A DNA stretch of 6,942 bases from NCBI GenBank assembly GCA_021827245.1, contig JAKAWN010000357.1:1-6942 (forward strand), given 5' to 3'. The translations under genes and the position numbers were made by a program. Position 1 is the stretch's first letter, and the number at the start of each line of letters is the position of its first letter. The stretch is from Acidobacteriota bacterium (GTDB lineage: Bacteria > Acidobacteriota > Terriglobia > UBA7540). A model generated the notes under the pieces. That model was not told where the DNA came from. It worked only from the letters and a program-made list of their open reading frames with translations, and ran no database searches. Positions 1 to 6,273 of this stretch are shown here, in pieces.

Positions 1-1910
1 GCTGGACTGCCATGATTTCACCGAGAATGGTCAACTCGTTTCGACTGGGTTGGGGCCGAAACTGGTCTCATGGTGAACAAACACCATTTGGAAAGAACTC
101 CCTGTCCTCAATCGGCATCCTCGGGATTCCCGATAACCCTCTTTACGACGGGGGCATTCCTGGCATGGACTTCGCCAATGTGGGCGGGGTCAACATGCCT
201 TATCTGGGCTCGCCTGACTTTCTCCCGAAATGGCAGTTCACAAACCAGTTCGAAGAGGCGGATACCTTGGACTATACCTATGGCGCGCATGAACTCAAGT
301 TCGGAGTGGATTACCACCTACCGATGCGCAACATATACCTGGACGAACCCGCTCTGCGGGGCCACCTGTACTTCGACGGCCAGTTTACAGGCAACGCGCT
401 CGCGGATTTCTTGATCGGATATCCCTTTGGCGCGCAAGAATCAGTTTTTCACCAAGTGGATATGCGGATGTGGATGCAGCCCTACTTTGCCGAGGACATC
501 TGGAAGTTCAGGCCGCATCTGACCTTCGACCTCGGTCTCCGCTACGATTACGCTACCTGGCCGTACGAAGCTGGCAACCAGATGACCAACCTTGATCCCG
601 CTACGGGCCAGCTCGTTTACGCAAAGTCCGGCTCCGGCTTCTCGCAGCAACTCATCCACCCAGACAAAGACAACTTTGGACCTCGATTCGGGGTCGCCTA
701 TCAGGTGACGCACAACACTGTGCTGCGCGCCGGCTATGGTCGCTTCTACCAGCAATTCGAGAGGATCGGAAGCGAAGACCAGATGTCGTTGAACCCGCCG
801 TGGCTTCTAAACGTTCTGCCGACTGTCCCATTCACCGATCACACAACGCCCGTCTTCATTCTCGACCAAGGCTTCCCTTCGTCCTACCGTGACGCGGCCA
901 ATATCAACCTGTCCACGGTGCGGCTGCGGGCCGTCGATCCCAATTCGCAACAGCCGACCATTGACCAGTGGAGCGCGGGCTTTCAGCGCAGATTCCCATT
1001 CGACACTGTTGCCACGGTGGATTACGTGGGCACGAAGGGAACTCATCTCTCATACTTGATGAACCTGAACCAGCCGAATCCCCCCGGAACATTCAACCTG
1101 CCGTATCCGAATCTCGGGATCGTCGAATATCGGGAAAACGGCGGTAATTCAGCCTACAATGGCCTTGAAGCCTCGGTGGAAAAACGTTTCAGCCATGGGC
1201 TTACGTTCCACATCGAGTACACTTACTCCAAGTCGATTGATGATGCCAGAGACAATCTCTCGGGATTCGGATCTTCCTTCCCGGAAGATTCCTATAACGT
1301 CTTCGCCTACGATCGCGGGCTGAGCAACTTTGATTTTCGGAACCGCTTCGTCTTTGCCTACGTTTATGACTTTCCACTTGGGCACGGGCACGAGTGGGCA
1401 ACGAGTGGTGTTCCGGCTGCGATTCTGGGCAATTGGCGAATGAACGGAATTTTCACGCGGAATTCAGGCTTTCCCTTTACGGTGACGGCCTCTGCGCTCA
1501 GCAACTTTGTCGGGCCGCTGGCTGATACGCGTCCCAACCGCATCTGCAACGGAGGTCTTCCCAGCGGACAGCGGAGCATCAACGAATGGTTCAATCCGGC
1601 GTGCTTTCCGGTTCCGAGTACAGCGGCATTTGGGAATTCCGGCCGCGACATCCTTATCGGGCCGCCTTTCACCAATCTGGACTTCAGCCTCGACCGTTCG
1701 TTCCCGTTCAGGCTGGCGGGTGAAGGCCGGCAACTCGAATTCCGGTGGGAGGTGTTCAACCTGTTCAACACTCCCCAGTTCAGTATTCCGAATTCGGACG
1801 TTTCGAGTCCGGGCACGGTGGGGCGCATAACGAGTCTTGCAGGCGATCCGCGCGTGATGCAGTTCGCACTGAAGCTAGAAATCTTGAAGTTGAGAACTTG
1901 GTGTAAATGA
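1..1910 (+). CDS. Oar-like TonB-dependent receptor, C-terminal beta-barrel (5' end outside window)
   Basis: This is an outer-membrane receptor of the Oar/CarboxypepD_reg-TonB type, expected to import a large substrate (often oligosaccharide or peptide) using TonB energy; the substrate cannot be told from sequence. The frame is open from base 3 (W-T-A before the first ATG at 12), so that ATG is internal and the signal peptide, carboxypeptidase-like domain and plug lie off the left edge. Counting from that ATG, visible barrel motifs include GNALADFLIGYPFGAQ (about 128-143), HLTFDLGLRYDY (about 170-181), NFGPRFGVAYQV (about 220-231), TVDYVGTKGTHLSYL, RPNRICNGGLPSGQRSINEW, FGNSGRDILIGPP and FRWEVFNLFNTPQFSIP. 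These follow the order usual in acidobacterial receptors. About 632 residues are visible, roughly the last 55-60% of such proteins. The end is odd: after DPRVMQFALKL the usual last aromatic strand residues are replaced by EILKLRTWCK. Family assignment is firm; function is not. Confidence 0.9.
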   Translation, partial: WTAMISPRMVNSFRLGWGRNWSHGEQTPFGKNSLSSIGILGIPDNPLYDGGIPGMDFANVGGVNMPYLGSPDFLPKWQFTNQFEEADTLDYTYGAHELKFGVDYHLPMRNIYLDEPALRGHLYFDGQFTGNALADFLIGYPFGAQESVFHQVDMRMWMQPYFAEDIWKFRPHLTFDLGLRYDYATWPYEAGNQMTNLDPATGQLVYAKSGSGFSQQLIHPDKDNFGPRFGVAYQVTHNTVLRAGYGRFYQQFERIGSEDQMSLNPPWLLNVLPTVPFTDHTTPVFILDQGFPSSYRDAANINLSTVRLRAVDPNSQQPTIDQWSAGFQRRFPFDTVATVDYVGTKGTHLSYLMNLNQPNPPGTFNLPYPNLGIVEYRENGGNSAYNGLEASVEKRFSHGLTFHIEYTYSKSIDDARDNLSGFGSSFPEDSYNVFAYDRGLSNFDFRNRFVFAYVYDFPLGHGHEWATSGVPAAILGNWRMNGIFTRNSGFPFTVTASALSNFVGPLADTRPNRICNGGLPSGQRSINEWFNPACFPVPSTAAFGNSGRDILIGPPFTNLDFSLDRSFPFRLAGEGRQLEFRWEVFNLFNTPQFSIPNSDVSSPGTVGRITSLAGDPRVMQFALKLEILKLRTWCK

Positions 1911-2009
1911 GTCAAGTTTTAGAATTTTCGCGCAAGACCACACGGTCGTCACGGAGGGTGCGGCGACGGGTTGGGGGATTCGGCAGGAGTCGGGGGCGCG
2001 CTGGGATAA

Positions 2010-2184
2010 GGGCGGAGGCCTTGGAGACCATGTCTCGGTGGCCGAGAGCCTAAGTGTGGTCGCACTCTGTGCGACGCTTGGTGCCCATTAACGAACTGCG
2101 CGTCAGGCCATGCCGAGTTGTCTGTAAACGTGGAAGTGATCATAACATGCTCGTCGGGCTGGGGCAAAGCCCCGTTAGTCTTTT
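2010..2184 (+). ncRNA. Candidate structured RNA (three successive hairpins)
   Basis: Three hairpins follow each other in a gene-free stretch. The first (2017-2043) has outer stem GGCC/GGCC and inner stem GAGAC-cat-GTCTC. The second (2050-2081) has a perfect 7-bp stem GTCGCAC-tct-GTGCGAC and an outer stem of about 5 bp closing over an asymmetric internal loop. The third (2157-2180) is GGGGC-aaa-GCCCC followed by TTTT. The arrangement could be a small RNA or a structured 3' untranslated region of the receptor mRNA. I do not recognise a named RNA family, and conservation cannot be judged from one sequence. Confidence 0.25.
2157..2184 (+). terminator. Possible intrinsic terminator downstream of the receptor
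   Basis: The 5-bp stem GGGGC-aaa-GCCCC (2161-2173) can extend by GGCT/AGTC across a 3-nt bulge. TTTT follows at 2181-2184. The U-tract is short, so termination may be weak. It lies about 250 bases after the receptor stop and would end the receptor transcript or a small RNA from this stretch. Confidence 0.4.
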
Positions 2185-2388
2185 GATGCAAAAATTCGGG
2201 TCAGTTTCGCAATATCAACTCAAATGAGTCAGGCTGAAGCCAGCACACGGGCAATCCCCCCAGGAGCTCGTGCGGGCAAGGTTGCAATCGTGCTCGATTT
2301 CTTAGCCTGTCTGCGTATCACCAAATAGAACTGGCCTCTATCTCCCTTGGCAAAGAGCATCTCTTTAAAGGAATTTATTAGATTGCTA

Positions 2389-2434
2389 TTGACTTTGCGT
2401 AACAAGTTACGGAATATCCTGGGTAGGTATCCTG
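2389..2434 (+). promoter_or_regulatory. Promoter-like region with operator-like palindrome upstream of the small secreted gene
   Basis: TTGACT (2389-2394) is a good -35-like hexamer. The -10 is less clear: TATCCT at 2415-2420 would need a long 20-bp spacer. Between them lies the inverted repeat GTAAC-aa-GTTAC (2399-2410), which has the size and position of an operator. TATCCTG is repeated directly at 2415-2421 and 2428-2434, one 13-bp step apart. The next ATG is at 2465. This suggests a regulated promoter, but no known regulator consensus is recognised. Confidence 0.35.
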
Positions 2435-2464
2435 CCAAAGCACATTTCGAGAGGGAGGGACAAA

Positions 2465-2674
2465 ATGAAAGCAAGTATCTTTTTTGCTCTTGCGTGGCTT
2501 AGTTTAGCTTCCATAGCTTATTCACAGCCTCAGAACGCTCCTGAACTCGGGACCATTGGCAGCGTTTGTGCTTACAAAGGTGGGAGGGCTGAAGCTAGGG
2601 CGAAACATCTGGACGAGACTGTTGGAAATTTCCGCATGGCGGTGCGAACTCTCGCGAAGGTAGAAGCAGGGTGA
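2465..2674 (+). CDS. Small secreted protein, probably truncated by the IS66 insertion
   Basis: No family is recognised. The 69-residue product starts with a clear signal peptide: MK, then a hydrophobic stretch (about residues 4-18) and a plausible signal peptidase I site after AYS (18-20), leaving a mature N-terminus QPQNAPELG. The mature part would be only about 49 residues, with one cysteine (in GSVCAYKGG). The start is well supported: a purine-rich Shine-Dalgarno (GAGGGAGGGA, 2451-2460) ends four bases before the ATG, and a promoter-like region precedes it. The stop TGA (2672-2674) lies inside the proposed left terminal repeat of the IS66 element, so the frame probably ends by insertion rather than naturally. 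The gene may be the 5' stump of a longer exported protein. No continuation is recognisable beyond the far end of the element. Confidence 0.5.
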   Translation: MKASIFFALAWLSLASIAYSQPQNAPELGTIGSVCAYKGGRAEARAKHLDETVGNFRMAVRTLAKVEAG

Positions 2675-2692
2675 GGTTTCGGCAACCCTGCA
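2671..2692 (+). repeat. Candidate left terminal inverted repeat of the IS66 element
   Basis: It begins GTGAGGTTTCGGC. Compared with the reverse complement of 6274-6295 it matches at 10 of the outer 13 and 14 of 22 positions. It lies 66 bases upstream of the tnpA start and contains the stop codon of the interrupted secreted-protein gene. An unrelated inverted repeat (GCAGGGT 2666-2672 / ACCCTGC 2685-2691) straddles this edge, which makes the exact boundary less certain. Confidence 0.45.
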
Positions 2693-2720
2693 TGACTTTG
2701 CCTGACGGAAGCTGGTAGCG

Positions 2721-2755
2721 TTTGTCTTTTGCCCAGCGAGGGCGAGGAGGACAGG
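2721..2755 (+). promoter_or_regulatory. tnpA: Hairpin that can mask the tnpA ribosome binding site
   Basis: The Shine-Dalgarno GAGGAGG (2744-2750) stands seven bases before the ATG at 2758. The upstream GTCTTTT (2724-2730) can pair with the GGAGGAC segment (2746-2752) using G-U wobbles. This stacks on GCCC/GGGC (2731-2734 with 2740-2743) over a 5-nt loop, with a 2-nt bulge. Transcripts entering from outside could thus be poorly translated, a known strategy in several IS families. Several wobble pairs make this moderate evidence only. Confidence 0.3.
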
Positions 2756-2757
2756 CG

Positions 2758-3276
2758 ATGGCCAGTGGGATTCCCGATATTCCCCACAACATGCGAAGGG
2801 TTTATGGGCGTTTCGAGCGGTGGCGGAGCGCGCACACGGGTGTGCGCTTGCCGATTCCGGAGCGCTTGTGGCGAGCGGCGGTGGAGGTGGCGCGGGAGCA
2901 AGGTATATTTCGCACCGCGAAGGTTCTGCATCTCGAATACGGCAAGCTGAAGCAGTTGGTGGACGGGGCGAGTCCCACCGCGAAACGGAGACACGTGACG
3001 AAAGTCCCGGCAGCGCTTCGGCCCGCTCCGAGTGGTCCCTCGATATCGCGCCGAGGGGCAAGGCGTAGATCGAATGGCGCTCGGCGAATCGTACCGCCGG
3101 CGTTTGTGGAACTGCTGGCGCCGCGCTCGGGCAGTTCGCAGGAATGCCGGGTGGAGTTGGAAGGGCCGCGCGGGAGAATGAGGATCGAATTCAAAGGCAT
3201 CGCCACGGCGGAGTTGGTGGCGCTGAGCCGGACGTTGTGGGATGGCGAAGCCCAACCTGATCAGGGCGAGCGATGA
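2758..3276 (+). CDS. tnpA: IS66-family accessory protein TnpA
   Basis: This is the first gene of the IS66 operon. TnpA-type proteins are small, probably DNA-binding factors needed with TnpB for transposition by TnpC; their biochemical role is poorly defined. The product has 172 residues. Residues about 34-68 (PERLWRAAVEVAREQG, then FRTAKVLHLEYGKLKQLV) look like a helix-turn-helix. After a basic linker, the C-terminal block at about 116-164 (FVELLA, ECRVELEGPRGRMRIEFKG, ALSRTLW) is the conserved part of this family. The ATG at 2758 is preferred over an in-frame TTG at 2722 because GAGGAGG lies seven bases upstream. The stop overlaps the tnpB start as ATGA, implying translational coupling. This long TnpA form belongs to the IS66 variant with a DUF4338 gene and is more diverged from classical TnpA than tnpB and tnpC are from theirs. 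Confidence 0.85.
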   Translation: MASGIPDIPHNMRRVYGRFERWRSAHTGVRLPIPERLWRAAVEVAREQGIFRTAKVLHLEYGKLKQLVDGASPTAKRRHVTKVPAALRPAPSGPSISRRGARRRSNGARRIVPPAFVELLAPRSGSSQECRVELEGPRGRMRIEFKGIATAELVALSRTLWDGEAQPDQGER

Positions 3277-3641
3277 TTCAGATCACGCCGCAGATGCGCA
3301 TCCTGGTGGCGGTGGAAGCGGTGGATGGCCGCAAAGGCATCGACTCGCTGGCGCGGCTGTGCCAGGAGAAGCTCGAGACAGATCCCTTCTCGGGCAGCCT
3401 GTTCGTTTTCAGGAGCCGGCGCGGGACGGCGATTCGCATTCTGGTTTATGACGGCCAAGGATTTTGGCTGGCGCAGAAGCGGTTATCAAAAGGACGTTTT
3501 CGCTGGTGGCCGTCGGGCCGCACAACGTGGGACGTGGCGAGGACGCTGGAAGCGCATCAACTGCAAGTCTTGCTGGCGGCGGGCGATCCGACAGCGACTC
3601 AGGCAGCACCGATGTGGCGGCGGGTGGTTGCCGCGAGCTGA
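3273..3641 (+). CDS. tnpB: IS66-family accessory protein TnpB (IS66 Orf2)
   Basis: This is the 122-residue IS66 Orf2 protein, required with TnpA and TnpC for transposition of classical IS66 elements; it is not the TnpB nuclease of IS200/IS605. Hallmarks are visible in order: VDGRKGIDSL (17-26, normally VDMRKGFDGL), DPFSGSLFVFRSRRG (37-51), IRILVYDGQGFWLAQKRL (54-71) and KGRFRWW (73-79). A C-terminal helix-like stretch TWDVARTLEAHQLQVLL follows. The length is close to the family norm of about 115. The ATG at 3273 overlaps the tnpA stop, so translation is probably coupled; its own Shine-Dalgarno is weak (AGGGCGAG). The stop TGA runs directly into a run of seven A, just before the 54-base spacer that precedes the DUF4338 gene. 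Confidence 0.93.
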   Translation: MIQITPQMRILVAVEAVDGRKGIDSLARLCQEKLETDPFSGSLFVFRSRRGTAIRILVYDGQGFWLAQKRLSKGRFRWWPSGRTTWDVARTLEAHQLQVLLAAGDPTATQAAPMWRRVVAAS

Positions 3642-3688
3642 AAAAAATAGCGTAGGGTCTTACGTTCTTCGCCCATCTCTGCTACGCT
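3641..3688 (-). terminator. Inverted repeat between tnpB and the DUF4338 gene; terminator-like on the minus strand
   Basis: AGCGTAG (3649-3655) and CTACGCT (3682-3688) form a perfect 7-bp stem around a 26-base loop. On the minus strand the stem is followed by ATTTTTTT, the form of an intrinsic terminator. It could stop antisense transcription entering the element from the right. On the plus strand there is no U-tract after the stem, so tnpB to DUF4338 read-through should be unaffected. The loop is long, which lowers confidence. Confidence 0.3.
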
Positions 3689-3695
3689 CCCCGGC

Positions 3696-4583
3696 ATGGA
3701 AAGCGTCTTCCGTTACCGCAGCCAAGAGATCACGGCCCCCCAAGTCGAATTCATCCGCCAACTGATCCGAGCGCATCCCGAAGCCACGCGGCGGCGGCTA
3801 TCGCTCGTGCTGTGCGAGGCCTGGGGATGGAAGCAGGCGAATGGCGCGCCGCGCGACATGGTGTGCCGAGGGCTGCTGCTAGGTCTCGACCGCGCCGGAC
3901 ACATCGAGTTGCCGCCGGCGAAGCAGCAGGGTTTCAATCCGGCGGCGCGGTACCGAGGTCCACGATGGAAGGCAGACGAAGTCGCGGTTGACACGACGCC
4001 GCTTGCCGTTCCGTTGCGAGCGCTTCGGCCCTTGGAGTTTCGCCCGGTGCGGCGCACGTCGGAAGAAGCGCTCTTCAACAGTCTGATCGAGCAGTATCAT
4101 CCGCTGCGGTACATCCAGCCGGTGGGCGAGCACCTGAAGTACACGGTGTATGCGACGGGGCGTCCGATCGCGTGTCTGGCGTGGTCGTCAGCGCCGCGGC
4201 ACTTGGGCGCGCGGGACCGCTACATTGAGTGGAGTCGAGAGGCGCGCCGCCGCAATATCCGCTTCCTGGCCTACAACCCTCGCTACCTCATTTTGCCTTG
4301 GATTCGTGTGAAGCTGCTGGCCTCGCACATTCTGGGGGAGATGGCGCGCAGAATTTCAGCCGACTGGGAACGGAGCTACGGGCACCCGATTTACTTTCTA
4401 GAGACGTTCGTTGATCCCGAGCGGCATCGCGGCACCTGCTATCGGGCGGCGAACTGGGTGGTGATGGGGCGGACGACCGGGCGCGGCAAGGATTCCCAGA
4501 GCAAGCGGCCGAACCGCTCGATCAAGGAAGTGCTGGGCTATCCGCTCACGCCGCGCTTTCGCGAGTTGCTGGCCGAGGGGTAA
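3696..4583 (+). CDS. DUF4338 (DruA-like) protein carried within the IS66 operon
   Basis: This 295-residue protein belongs to the DUF4338 family, whose best-known member is DruA of the Druantia anti-phage system; the biochemical activity of the domain is not known to me. Residues about 12-78 (ITAPQVEFIRQLIRAHPEAT, LVLCEAWGWKQANGAPRDMV, LDRAGHIELPP) look like a helical, winged-helix-like DNA-binding region. After a linker, the DUF4338 core runs from about 122 to 290: LIEQYHPLRY (130-139), PVGEHLKYTVY, GRPIACLAWSSAPRHLGARD, FLAYNPRYLILPWIRVKLLA, YFLETFVDPERHRGTCYRA (233-251), GRTTGRGK (258-265) and NRSIKEVLGYPLT. Conserved acidic and polar residues E236, D240, E242, C248 and N253 are candidates for an active site. 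The gene lies 54 bases after tnpB and one base before tnpC, so it is part of the transposition operon. No Shine-Dalgarno precedes the ATG. No other Druantia gene is present, so a transposition or target-related role, or a stand-alone defence role, are both possible. Confidence 0.9.
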   Translation: MESVFRYRSQEITAPQVEFIRQLIRAHPEATRRRLSLVLCEAWGWKQANGAPRDMVCRGLLLGLDRAGHIELPPAKQQGFNPAARYRGPRWKADEVAVDTTPLAVPLRALRPLEFRPVRRTSEEALFNSLIEQYHPLRYIQPVGEHLKYTVYATGRPIACLAWSSAPRHLGARDRYIEWSREARRRNIRFLAYNPRYLILPWIRVKLLASHILGEMARRISADWERSYGHPIYFLETFVDPERHRGTCYRAANWVVMGRTTGRGKDSQSKRPNRSIKEVLGYPLTPRFRELLAEG

Positions 4584-4584
4584 A

Positions 4585-6228
4585 GTGAAGCGGGCGAGCG
4601 AGGTGATCGAGGTGAACTTCGAAGAGCTGGCCAGGCTGCGGGAGCGGGCGCGCCAAGGGCCCTTGAGCGAAGAGGATTGCCATAAGCTCGATGCCGCGAT
4701 CCACGCGCTGCGCTACCTGATCGAGACGATCGGGGAAAAGAACACGACCATCAGCCAACTGCGCACGCTGTTGTCAAAACCCAGTACGGAGAAAACGAGC
4801 AAGGTCCTGGAGCGAGCCGGAATCCAATCTCCTTCGCAAAATGGTTCACCTCCCCATGCCAATGAAAAGCCGAAACCGGGGCACGGCCGCAACGGCGCGC
4901 GAGCCTATGGGGGCGCGCGACACATCAAGATCGCACACGCCTCGCTCAGGCCGGGAGATCGTTGTCCAGAGTGCTTGAAGGGCAAGGTTTACGAACAGAA
5001 AAACCCAGGGCTGCGCATTCGGGTGGTGGGCCAGGCTCCGATTGCAGCGACGGTTTATGAGCTGGAGCGTCTGCGCTGCAATCTGTGCGGGGAGATTTTT
5101 GAAGCGGAGGCGCCAGAAGGCGTGGGCGAGGAGAAATATGACGCGACCGCTCGGGCGATGATCGCGCTGCTGAAGTACGGGAGCGGGGTGCCGTTCTATC
5201 GGCTGGAGGGTCTGGAGGCAAGCTTGGGAATTCCGCTGCCGCCTTCGACCCAGTGGGAGATCGTGGCGGAAACGGCAGAGGTGAATCGGCCCGTTCTCGA
5301 CGAGTTGATCCGCCAGGCGGCCCAAGGCCAAGTCTTTTATAACGATGACACCGGCATGAAAATTCTGTCGCTGGCGCGCGCCAGTCCTCGCCGCACCGAG
5401 GAGGAGAAAGCATCATCGAGTTCGAAAGAGCGGACGGGACTGTTCACCAGCGGGATTGTATCTCGGACGCGCGAGGGGTGGCGCATCGCGCTGTTTTTCA
5501 CCGGACGGAATCATGCCGGCGAGAACCTCGCCCGGGTATTCGTCGAGCGGGCGAAGGGCCTCGCGCCGCCGATTCAAATGTCGGATGCTCTGTCGCGCAA
5601 CGTACCGAAGCTCCCAGAGAAGCTGGAAATCCTCTGGGGAAATTGCAATGCGCACGCCCGGCGCCGTTTCGTCGAGGTGACGCCGAACTTCCCTGAGGAG
5701 TGCCGGTTCGTGCTGGAAAGCTTCCGCGACGTTTACGGCTACGATGCCGAAGCGGAGGCACAAGGCCTCGACCCAGAGGCACGCCTGCGGTTTCACCAGG
5801 AGCACAGCCAGCCGGTGATGGATGCCCTCCACGCCTGGTTCGATGCCCAGTTCCAGGAGAGGAAGGTTGAGCCGAACTCAGGGCTGGGCGAGGCGATGAC
5901 GTACTGCTTGAATCATTGGGAACCGTTGACGCTGTTCCTCCGCGAAGCCGGTGCGCCGCTCGACTCCAACCTCGTCGAGCGGGCCCTGAAGAAATGCATT
6001 TTGCATCGAAAGAACAGCCTGTTCTATAAGACCACGAACGGCGCGGAGGTGGGTGATCTGTTCATGAGCCTGATCCACACGTGTGAGTTGAACGAGGTCA
6101 ATCCCTTCGAATACCTCATCGCCTTGCAGCAACACGCCGAGGAACTGGCGAAGAATCCAGCGGCGTGGATGCCGTGGAATTATCGCCAGAGGCTTCAGCC
6201 ACCTGGCACGAGCCCGGAACCCGCATAG
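4585..6228 (+). CDS. tnpC: IS66-family DDE transposase TnpC
   Basis: This 547-residue protein is the catalytic transposase of IS66 elements, cutting and joining DNA with an RNase H-fold DDE site. Residues about 30-75 form a heptad-like coiled coil (leucine-zipper region, including AAIHALRYLIETIGEKN). A zinc-finger-like module follows, with C127/C130 (CPEC) and C165/C168 (CNLC). The likely triad is the D254-D255 pair in YNDDTGMKIL, D334 in MSDALSRNVP and E465 in LDSNLVERALKKC, within the family block ending RKNSLFYKTTNGAEVGDL. The variable segment SPRRTEEEKASSSSKERTG (about 268-286) is a surface-loop-like insertion. The start is GTG at 4585, with GAGGGG ending four bases upstream inside the end of the DUF4338 gene, indicating translational coupling. 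Length is normal and no key residue is missing, so the enzyme is probably functional. Confidence 0.96.
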   Translation: MKRASEVIEVNFEELARLRERARQGPLSEEDCHKLDAAIHALRYLIETIGEKNTTISQLRTLLSKPSTEKTSKVLERAGIQSPSQNGSPPHANEKPKPGHGRNGARAYGGARHIKIAHASLRPGDRCPECLKGKVYEQKNPGLRIRVVGQAPIAATVYELERLRCNLCGEIFEAEAPEGVGEEKYDATARAMIALLKYGSGVPFYRLEGLEASLGIPLPPSTQWEIVAETAEVNRPVLDELIRQAAQGQVFYNDDTGMKILSLARASPRRTEEEKASSSSKERTGLFTSGIVSRTREGWRIALFFTGRNHAGENLARVFVERAKGLAPPIQMSDALSRNVPKLPEKLEILWGNCNAHARRRFVEVTPNFPEECRFVLESFRDVYGYDAEAEAQGLDPEARLRFHQEHSQPVMDALHAWFDAQFQERKVEPNSGLGEAMTYCLNHWEPLTLFLREAGAPLDSNLVERALKKCILHRKNSLFYKTTNGAEVGDLFMSLIHTCELNEVNPFEYLIALQQHAEELAKNPAAWMPWNYRQRLQPPGTSPEPA

Positions 6229-6273
6229 ACCTTCCATGGAGTAGAATGGCTTGCCTGGCCACAAACCATAGAC

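Larger units (their letters stand above)
1911..2464. other. Non-coding stretch between receptor and small secreted gene
   Basis: No coding frame here has a convincing start, ribosome site and protein-like composition. The two reverse-strand open frames (1949-2191 and 2229-2474) are low-complexity or have no recognisable content. The left half (about 2010-2184) is rich in hairpins; the right half is more AT-rich and carries a promoter-like region upstream of the gene at 2465. The 10-mer AAATGAGTCA occurs at 1905-1914 and 2222-2231, a weak hint that the intervening segment may have a mobile origin. Confidence 0.6.

Noticed and set aside
1364..1915. 183-residue reverse-strand open frame
   Set aside because: It lies entirely opposite the well-supported receptor barrel and has no family-like motifs; it is a shadow of GC-rich coding on the plus strand.
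1905..2231. AAATGAGTCA direct repeat as a target duplication around 1915-2221
   Set aside because: A single 10-bp match without clear inverted ends inside it is too weak; the segment has no transposase.
2572..3255. 227-residue reverse-strand open frame (and a 179-residue one at 2522-3061)
   Set aside because: Both run antisense to tnpA, with arginine/proline-rich composition typical of shadow frames; tnpA has family motifs and a good ribosome site.
3639..3648. Run of seven A as a programmed frameshift site at the end of tnpB
   Set aside because: The tnpB stop TGA uses the first A of the run, so ribosomes terminate before reading it; the next gene also has its own start.
3696..4583. A Druantia anti-phage system
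   Set aside because: Only a DruA-like domain is present; there is no helicase (DruE-like) or other Druantia gene, and the gene sits in a transposition operon.
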